A stretch of 64,000 nt of DNA, from contig JAOALB010000065.1 in NCBI GenBank assembly GCA_025331125.1, positions 186,001 to 250,000 on the forward strand. The letters run 5' to 3'. The position numbers were made by a program, and so were the translations under genes. Positions within the stretch are counted from its first letter, which is position 1. Every line of letters starts with the position of its first letter. Of the stretch, positions 56,046 through 64,000 are shown one piece after another. Below the pieces are notes generated by a model. It had not been told where the DNA came from, did no database searches, and saw only the letters and a program-made list of their open reading frames with translations. Origin of the DNA: Mycogone perniciosa (lineage: Eukaryota > Ascomycota > Sordariomycetes > Hypocreales > Hypocreaceae).

Positions 56046-57693
56046 CTATAGGCGATTCATGCCCAAGGGATTCATTTCTTCGTAGCTTTGCGGAGGAGCA
56101 GAAGTCTGGTGCGTGCTCCATGATAGCCGTTGTGGTGGTCTAGGGCTCGAGTATGATCGCGCCGGTGCGTTGTATATGGCTGTTTCACCATCAAAGCCGG
56201 GACTTCGCGGCGACATCGGGGATTTCACTGCTGGAGTGAGTGGTGTTACCACGGCGCTCGAATCTATTGAGAGCATCTCGTACGAACGTGTATCTTTCTT
56301 CATCTCGTATCGAGCATCGACTGATACGAACTCTGCCTTTCTCCGACCTAGGAGAGACGATATTAGCTCGGCCCATCCAGTCACCATGGTCCATCGACCA
56401 AGGAGGAAGAGAAGCCAGACGCCATTCAACTGGATGAAGTTAGTAATCATAGAGGACTCAGTACTGACCCAGGGGTATATGAAACGTACAGTAAGGAGGA
56501 TAAGAACAGCTGAGACGGTCGCCTGATTGACAACTAAGGAACGGGCTTCATTGAGGCACTTGTTCTTGTCTCCCTTCATTTCCATGAGGCACTCGATCCA
56601 GTCGTGGGCCACTTTAGGGTTCTCGGTAACAGACTCGACGATGGTGTCCTGGAAGACGAAGACGATGGAGAAGAAAATCACATCGGCAACGATGATCAAG
56701 ACAATGGCAATGCCTCGCCACTGTAAAGCAATGACTCGCCGAACACGGCGGTAAGCCTGACGAGGTGATATGACGCTGTTTGAGTAGGTGGGCAGGCTGG
56801 ATCCGTCGGTCGAGGCGGACGTGTCGCTCAAGGAAGCAAGGTAGACTTTGACGCAGTAGCCAAAGGTAGCGAAAGTGGTGATGACAGTTACACCGGCGAA
56901 GACGAGCAGCGGGATCCATAGGTCTGCCAGGCTGTTCTTGTGGTTGATGTGGCATGTTGGGCCGAATCGGAATGACACGCCACTGAAAACGAGGGCGAGA
57001 ACGATACCGATGATCGGAACTCCCCATCCAGCGAGTTGCGCAAAGATCATAAAATTGCGGCCGACAAGAACTTGCCAGCAAATCTGGAGGTGCAGCGAAA
57101 GGGATCGGAGGAACGCCCACATTACACCGCACCAGCCACCGAGGATAAGAAGTGTGCCTGACGCTCCGCAGACTGTGCTGGTCTGCATGTCATTGGGTGT
57201 GATGGTGTCGTGACACTGATTTGGCTGTGCCGCCAATGGAACAACGAAACCGAGCTGTGTCCTCAGTCAGCAGTGAACTCCTCCATAGTGTCTCTGTGTA
57301 ACAGCGAAGTGATGACTTGCATTCATTAGTAGGACACCGAAAGTAAAGCAGATGCTCAGGTAGTGGCGGTTCGTCTTTTCTACCGGCAAAGAGGCCCATG
57401 ATATCAACAAGAAAAAGCAGCACACTACACTAACAGCCGCAATCCAGTTGGTTGCAACGGCCATGGTCTTGAAGCTATCTGGGTAAACCCAGTCGGCCAT
57501 AGGACATGGCAAGCAGCAGCGCATCGTATCGGATATCTTTTGACATAACCGCCCCTCTACATCTGTCATTCGAGTTAGCTGGGATCCTTGATTCTGGAAT
57601 GAAGTCCACCGTCTTACATCCTTCCGTGGTGCCAAATAAGCTCTCTTCATAGAAAGGTGGGAGGCATCTATTAACCCCGGTGAGGTTGGCCAT
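56046..57693 (-). CDS. Seven-transmembrane receptor, fungal Frizzled/Smoothened-like type
   Basis: Exons 57618-57693, 57321-57562 and 56046-57254 (complement) encode 508 residues. The N-terminal extracellular part is Cys-rich, ending in MRCCLPCPMADWVYPD, a signature of a fungal 7TM receptor group related to the Frizzled/Smoothened region. Hydrophobic helices follow: WIAAVSVVCCFFLLISW, YLSICFTFGVLLMN, VCGASGTLLILGGWCGVMWA, a fourth with GWGVPIIGIVLALVFSG, a fifth with IPLLVFAGVTVITTFATFG, a sixth with IAIVLIIVADVIFFSIVFVF, and a seventh near VSAVLILLTVRFIYPWV. The loop CHDTITPNDMQTSTVC carries the Cys expected for a disulphide. The C-terminal tail of about 110 residues is Ser/Pro-rich. Ligand and coupling are unknown. 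The second intron has a GC donor (GCAAGT). The receptor class is fairly sure, the subgroup less so. Confidence 0.75.
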
Positions 57694-58571
57694 GATGAAT
57701 CTCTCTTTTCAACTGTTGTATGGCAGTTGTGTGCAAAATCTCAGAAAATATGAGGACGGAATGAATGGTGGTGGTTTCGGTGGTGGCGGGTCAAGAAGAG
57801 ATATCGACAAGAGACGGTAATACGGTTTTGTGTGTAATGCCTGGGGCGTGGTGAAGCAAATATCCCATCAAATGACCCAGCGTGATCAGATATCCCAAGA
57901 CATCCACCAGTCGTGTAAGACAATTCACTGATATCTGGAGGGCGGTTCACCAGCGTGTTGTAGGTGGTAGAAGAATATTAGAACATTGCAAAGGCAGGTA
58001 TGGTTTGAGAAGGCGAAGGAATCCCAGATGACGTCTTGATACAAGGAGGAATGAATATACTGTCAAAGGATGGAACGGTAACACAGGATGGACTGGGTCA
58101 GAGTCGAAACCGAAGCCGAAACCAAAATATGGCATCTCGCGTGGGGACGAGGGAGGGCACGCAGGTATAAAGTAATAAAGTACGGGAGGCGAGACAGATG
58201 GAGGCAGACACTCAAGGTGCAAGCTGCTGCCAGGCAAGAAAGCTAGCTTGTCTTGGAATCTCGTACTATCAAGCCCCGAGAGGCGGGCAGATCCCTGTAG
58301 GTGCAGACTTCGCATCGTCTGTGGGTGCGTAGGCGACGGGTAGTCGGACATGGATGGGGGAGTGCAAAATCTTTCGTCCACTCCAAGCGTCTGGCATGTT
58401 CTTCGACTCCCAAGTCGCCCACCAGCCGGCTGGGCCACTCGTAGGACAGTGTGTCTCGAGCATGAGCTGAGGGGGGATGGTGCAGGGACCAGAACAAGGC
58501 TCTCTTGGCCAGCCAGGGGGTGATGGATAGTCCCCCACTCCCTCCACCAGTTAGACCTGTTGGCGAGGTAT

Positions 58572-58595
58572 GTACTCCGTACGAAGTACGAGTAC
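58572..58595. repeat. Dispersed palindromic element, triple tandem form
   Basis: Three units (ctccgta, cgaagta, cgagtac) are joined head to tail through shared GTAC steps. It is the longest chained example in the gene-poor end of the window. Confidence 0.7.
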
Positions 58596-61500
58596 GCAAG
58601 CACGACAACTGGAGGTTGCGAGGGTTAGCAGGCAAATCGTGTTCATTGAGGATGTTGTGTTGGCTTGGTGCCCTGGGGGGTCTCCGAAGTGCGGTTTTAG
58701 GCGTAATGTGTTAGTGGGAGTTTGCACCAGCATTGGTCCACCACCAGCAGCGCTAAGGCAGGAGGGGTGAGTAATATGGTGGTAACTTTGGTGTGCCGGC
58801 AGACAGACACAGACGAGGCGTAGCATTGCGTACCCGTAGAGGGCACACGACACGATCATCAAGAAGCCCGTGTTTGACCAGACAGAATCCGTGGCAAATG
58901 CCTCGCTACCGGCGGTGAAGCAAGCAGACTGACGGGTTGCGAGATGCAGTCAATGCCCTGCCGAGGGCTGAACACCGGGTTCGAGGCTCTGTTCACAGCA
59001 CACTGCACACTGCACACTGCCCGCTGGATGCCCAGGCCCCAGGGGCGCCCTTCAAGGGTCAACTCGGAACTCATTCCCAATCCACACCAGCATAAAGAGC
59101 GGAAGCATGGAAGGCAGGCAGTTGCAGAGGGGTGTGGAGGAGAGTCGAACGGCACGGTTCAGCTCCCAAAATAGGATGTCAACGCCGTTGCTGAAGAGGC
59201 CGAGATCTGCCTAAGCCTCTTGTGGTCACAGCATTGCAAAGTGCCGCCACAGAAGGATGATGGACATTCGATCGCGCGGGAGACGGCCGCCTCAACGAAA
59301 ACCCGGCGGCGTTTTCTGAATTAAGCGACGTGTTTGTGATGTGTATTCCCGACGATTTTGTTTCTTTTACTATTATGTAAATATTGCTCAAAACTTGGCT
59401 ATGCTGGTCCAAGCCAGGTCTCGAATCGCATTGATGGTGTGTTGTGCATATGGAGGCCATCCATCTGGGGAAGCTTCCTAACTTTGGCAAGGCTTGGTCC
59501 AAGAATTCACCTTGCCCAGACCACGCGACCTCGCTGTCTCAATGCGACCTTTAATGCGATCCTACTACCATTAACTCCCGTCGGCGAAGATACGGTCAGC
59601 AACAACCTTGAGGTCGCATTTCCCTTCCGAGCTGTACGAAGTACGCTCTTGGCAACAGCGCATCCGTCGAGACAAATCCAAAACGTGGTGTCTCAGAGGG
59701 ACACACACACCAAGATATGATGGTCCTCCATGTCGTGCATTGAGTGTCCCACGCTACTCCATCGCTGCGCATTATGCGAATGTGTCATATCAGCCCAGTT
59801 TGAGTCTCAGACTTGGCGAGTTGTTACACAAGGAGGCATGACTTCTCAGTTAGATAAATACCCATCAGCCCACCATCTTGGAAACATAGGATCATCAATG
59901 GTGTGAGGGGGCTCAAGGTATTAATATTTCTTCTTTCTTGTATACGCTGCGCCACAACTTCAGGCATCCCAAAAACATATATCTAGCACCTTCACGTTGC
60001 CCTTAAAATGCGTTGATGTTGGAGGTGGCCCTTCCAAGCACCGTCTCGGTCATCGGGCTCGTGTAATAAGGGCGCACTATTCGATTGAATGGGTGCACAC
60101 AAAGCACATCTACAGACATTATGGTCCTCGGTTGATATAGGCGAATTAACCTCCAAATGGCGTTGTCTGGGCGTTGCATGGCAAAAGGGACAAGAAGATC
60201 GCAGCAACGAGTCAGACGACACACACAATGTGCGATCTGCGTGTCTCGCGTGGGAACGAGGCCGTGCGACTACCTAGGCCAGTTCCCTTCCCGCCCCTAC
60301 TTTAGGGCTGAAAAAACGCACCTCTTCTGGAGAGTGCAATTACATTTCGTGTTCTATAGCCTCTCCGCAAGACGATGGATGACATACGGAGGACATGGAC
60401 ATGGATTGTCATCCCCCGCGGTCAACGTCCACCCAGCGTGTTGGGCCTAGAGGATCGTTCAGGATGCAATTGGCTGCCATCAACAAAAAAAATCGCTCTA
60501 CTATACTCCGTACTTGATTTTGCCATAGATTCAGACCCAATGCTTAGTAGCAGCTGTGATGACTGAATGAGATATGCGCCCAAGTTGGCCAGTGACAGAA
60601 GAGAATGGTGCATAGGTTCAATTTTCGCAGCTTTGATTGGCTGTAGCTGCCAGAGCCTGTCAGAGGACAAGAAGCTCCTCCCGCCTTCTGACTGGCTGAC
60701 TGTCCGCCACCACTCCTTCCAAGGCCTTCCACACAAGCCCCTGCGAGAAGGGGCGTGAAGAAGCTTCCCCAGGGATCATTAACCATAATCCAGACAATAT
60801 TTTCATTTTCCACTCATTAACTTGGCAAACGGTGATCAGTCAGACAATAGCTCCATCCATCCTCCTGGTTGTGTGGCCAATTATCCTCTTCAGTCTATGG
60901 TCTGATATCACACATACACGAATTGAGACACAAGTCACGGCGTTAAAGGCTCCATCACTCTTTGCCTCCCGTTCTCGTCCCAACAGTGATATTAGGCAAA
61001 AGGAAAGAAAAAGGGCCCAAGAACTCTTCATCTCACAGCAGTGGTGCTAGGCCTAAGCCCCTGCAAGCTGGCCTCGCGTGCATCTGTGTGGGGATGCAAT
61101 GAAAGCAACATGGGGAATAGCTAGCTAAAGGGTACCATGTACGGAGTACAGAGTACTACTCGTAGATCTTCCTGCTATCTGGGGACATCGACCTCATAAG
61201 GATGCCCCTAGTTCACCCCGGACAACTTTCCAGCCTTTTGCACTTTTGAAGAAGGCTTCCAAGTGGCGCCGCACGAACCAACAACGCCATGAGAAGTCTC
61301 GGAGCTCATACTTATTCTGACTTTGGAAGTAGCCCGCATGATGAGTCGGACAGCTACCAATGACGCCGTTGACGGCATCCACCAACATCATTCGACATGC
61401 TTCCTTTGTCCTGGGTGAGACATTATTGATAGCCGCGAGCCGCGCATGTCAGGAAACTTGTTGTGGTGATCGAAGCAGTGCAATACTCTGTCTAGCGAGG

Positions 61501-62328
61501 CCGGCGAACACATGCCGAGAACCTCAACCAAAAGCCTCGGCATCGAGACTTGACCCGCATAAGTGACGATCAGTCACCCGCTCAGACCTACTGGTGGTGG
61601 AAGGGACATTCCGCGTTTGCCTACATAGGCTTGGATTCCTACGACGGAGAACGGTAATTCAGGAACATTGATTGCCCAGATAGTTCGCGGAAGCTCCAAT
61701 ACTACAAGCACCGAGCTTGGAGCCGCCTGATGAACATTGGCAAGCTGCCACTTCTTTTGGTGCGGGAAGAGCTGTCGTCCGCACAACAAGCCAGGGCTTC
61801 TCTTCGACAGAAGCTTGGCGGTCGTCAGTTGAGGGTGAGTGGGCCTAATCGACGGGTGATTGAACAACTATGTGCATCTGGTCAAGCCATGGCTTTTGGA
61901 TCCCGCTGTCTTTTAATATGCGTCCGTGTTGAAGTTTCCGAGCTCCCGAATAACTGACACCAAGTCATGGACTCAAGTCCAGGCGTTCGGAAGCCACAAA
62001 AGCCCCGACAATGCTTCGATCTTGGAATGATGAAGAGCAGCAATGATTTACCATCCCCCTCAGGCGAAATTAATAAGCTAAGCCAAGCTTTCGGGCTGAG
62101 TGCTCTACCTGGACTAAAGTGTTGTGTTCCCGCTCACCGAAACGTCTGCCGGCTCAAACTCCACGACATAACACAAGTGGTCCTACTCGTACTGACTACT
62201 AGTACTACTAATGCATACAGAGCGTGCTGTGTTACAGGATAAATCAGCACTCTTTCGTATACTATGTGGAACTACCAAGGGCTCAGGAATCGGCGTATCT
62301 TGATGAATGCTCCGAGCAATCCTCGTAT

Positions 62329-62350
62329 GTACTCCGTACATACGGAGTAA
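62329..62350. repeat. Dispersed palindromic element, inverted pair
   Basis: Two inverted units, TACTCCGTA and TACGGAGTA, are separated by a few bases, making a possible short hairpin. Confidence 0.7.
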
Positions 62351-64000
62351 TCCACATCCAACCACGTTGGTGGAAATTGGCCCTCGGCAACTATTTCTAG
62401 CCGGTAAACCATGGTTTCCAGCGGGCAAGGGGAAATCCACCACCGACCAGGGCCTCCCAGAAATGGTGCGTGTTTGTTAACATACTCGTAGAGTTTCAAC
62501 CTGTTTGGTAAGGCCGGCTGCTGCAAGCGAACCCTCATTTATCCGAACCAGCGGTAAATTAACATCTACTATGTAGGAGCCACGATTAGTGGTAGAATTC
62601 CGTTGTTCGGAACACCACTCGGTCCAACTGCAAATATCATTTGTGCGCTCGCGCTTGGCACCGTTGGAGATCGGTCCTTTCTATTTTTGACTTTCTTCAT
62701 CCAGAGGCCCGCTGATCTCTGTTATTGGTTCACTCAACTTCGCTCAATCGGTGACCGTTTTTGTGCTACTCTAGACATTGAAAGTCCACAACGTTGGGTT
62801 GGTTGGAAAGAAATTGGATGTGGGTACTTCCGTATTCTCTCCGATGTTGCTGTTTTGGTCCGTCTCTGTCCACTGTGGCGTCTGATGGCTCCATTGGCAC
62901 GTTTCACGCTGGTGCATCTTCTGATGGGGGCCATAGCCTACCTAGAGTTTACGATTATGTGCTTACGACACCTTCTGGGTCGTCGGTTACCAAGTTGACG
63001 GATCATGGTTCGGTTGGTTCCAGCGGATTAGCCGATGGCCCTTACTCGTACACGTCATGCCAAACCCTCGGTTGAATGAAGACCATGGGATCTTGATAGA
63101 AAACAAACCTCACGAAAGATGAAAGTGGCCTTGGCATGTTTACGCCACCGCCCAGAATGATGGAAAAGTCTTACAAGTAGTAGGGAGCCATTGGGCGGCC
63201 TCGTCGATTAACGAGTCCAACATGCCACAGTTTGGAAGCCTGGCTTCAATAATGGATGACACTTCCTGAGTTCTCAATACCTGTCGTGGACCTGCTTCAA
63301 CCCTGATGGCGAATACGGCAAGGAATGGAAAGCAGATCATAGGCGAACTCAAGACTAGCTACACGAGCTTTGTCTTTCTACATTATCTTACAGATACTTA
63401 TATAAGACAATTTTTGAGTGTCTACTGGAGAAGTCAATTACGAGTATGGAGGCTAGTGAAGAGTTCAAATCAGGCATCAAGGTTGTTACCATTGGCAAGA
63501 GCGGGTGTATGACTTCGTTTTACATACTCCGCGGATACTTCGTACTCGATCGCAATGTCATTTACCAGGCTCCGGGTTCGATCGTGATTACGAATCCCAG
63601 AAGTCGGCGAGACGCAGTACCATGTATGGCATTTGGGGGGGGGGTTAGCAACGACTCGTAACCACCAAGAGCTGACGAAGCAAATTGGCGAGGTGATATC
63701 GAGAATCACACGCGATCTCAAGGCCCTGGTTCTGTTGCTAATCTCAAATCCAGTGAGCGCCAAGACACGGGACAACAACATGGGCATGCAGCCTTCTGCG
63801 GTCAAAACCCATAATCGGGTGGGCGTGCAGAGAGGGAGGCGTGAACGCCAGCAGGCTGCAGACGATGGAGTCAATCATGCAGCATGCAGTTGAGAGGAAC
63901 TTGGTGGCGTTGGTCAGGTTAGGATATCTTCTAGAATGGAAATGCGACACGGAACCACGACTACACCGTACTCGTTACTCATCCAACGTCGACGAGGGAG

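Larger units (their letters stand above)
57694..64000. other. 6.3-kb gene-poor terminal stretch
   Basis: I find no gene here. All frames are under about 220 codons, overlap on both strands and match no family I know. Palindrome copies occur at 58572-58595, 59634, 60507, 61140, 62329-62350 and 63538. The segment 62600-63075 has long frames in two phases, with Ser/Gly/Thr-rich translation in one of them, and may be a decayed coding sequence. There is no convincing tRNA, rRNA or terminal-repeat signal. The stretch immediately beyond 57693 serves as the receptor gene promoter. Confidence 0.4.

Noticed and set aside
63570..63625. A GGTTCGAT-containing stretch as a tRNA T-arm
   Set aside because: No acceptor stem, anticodon arm or D-arm could be matched around it.
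1..64000. CRISPR arrays, insertion sequences, riboswitches and operons
   Set aside because: The window is eukaryotic; no regularly spaced repeats or terminal inverted repeats with a transposase were seen.

Overview
The window is nuclear DNA of a filamentous ascomycete, most likely an Aspergillus/Penicillium-type member of the Eurotiales. Genes are discrete and monocistronic on both strands. Most carry short introns (about 45-250 nt) with GTRNGT-like donors and CTAAC-like branch points. The families are typical of this group: a NUC-1/PalcA bHLH regulator, Cdc14, Erv29, a Zn2Cys6 regulator, fungal kinase-like and HeLo proteins, and a fungal 7TM receptor. Species assignment is inference. Exon models were built by hand from reading frame, splice signals and family resemblance, and coding lengths were checked to be multiples of three.

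Layout. 1-407 is the 3' end of an unidentified gene. 3.8-6.0 kb is a phosphate-type bHLH regulator (+). 6.3-6.8 kb is the KEOPS subunit Pcc1 (-), divergent from Cdc14 phosphatase (+, 7.7-9.8 kb). 10.7-12.6 kb is a HeLo-domain protein with a C-terminal pseudokinase (-), followed at 13.2-14.4 kb by a broken gene of a fungal ADP-ribosyltransferase-like family (-). 15.7-16.8 kb is Erv29/SURF4 (-). 17.9-19.4 kb is an MBD4-like HhH-GPD DNA glycosylase (-). 21.3-22.0 kb is the U2 snRNP protein SF3b14/p14 (+). 24.9-26.3 kb is a SWIM zinc-finger protein (+). 26.6-28.4 kb is a kinase-like protein (-). 33.1-36.1 kb is a seven-exon Zn2Cys6 regulator (+). 37.8-39.1 kb is a TauD/TfdA dioxygenase (+). 41.1-43.1 kb is a membrane-anchored histidine acid phosphatase (+). 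43.7-45.5 kb is an ammonium transporter (-) with a dense GATA-site promoter. 48.8-51.9 kb is a CRT10-like protein with an Ala-Gln repeat (-). 52.9-54.4 kb is a membrane-anchored GH5 hydrolase (-). 56.0-57.7 kb is a 7TM receptor (-). The last 6.3 kb has no gene I can support.

How the genes relate. This is not a biosynthetic cluster; most genes are unrelated housekeeping or regulatory loci. Loose themes are phosphate (bHLH regulator and acid phosphatase, 35 kb apart, no shared site seen), nitrogen (ammonium transporter under probable AreA control), DNA and nucleotide metabolism (MBD4-like glycosylase, CRT10), and possible self-defence or cell death (HeLo-pseudokinase beside the broken ART-like gene). 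The most interesting locus is the HeLo-pseudokinase, whose domain order resembles the animal necroptosis effector MLKL. A second feature is a short palindromic family built on CTCCGTACGGAG / GTACGAAGTAC, scattered through the noncoding DNA and not seen in any coding exon.
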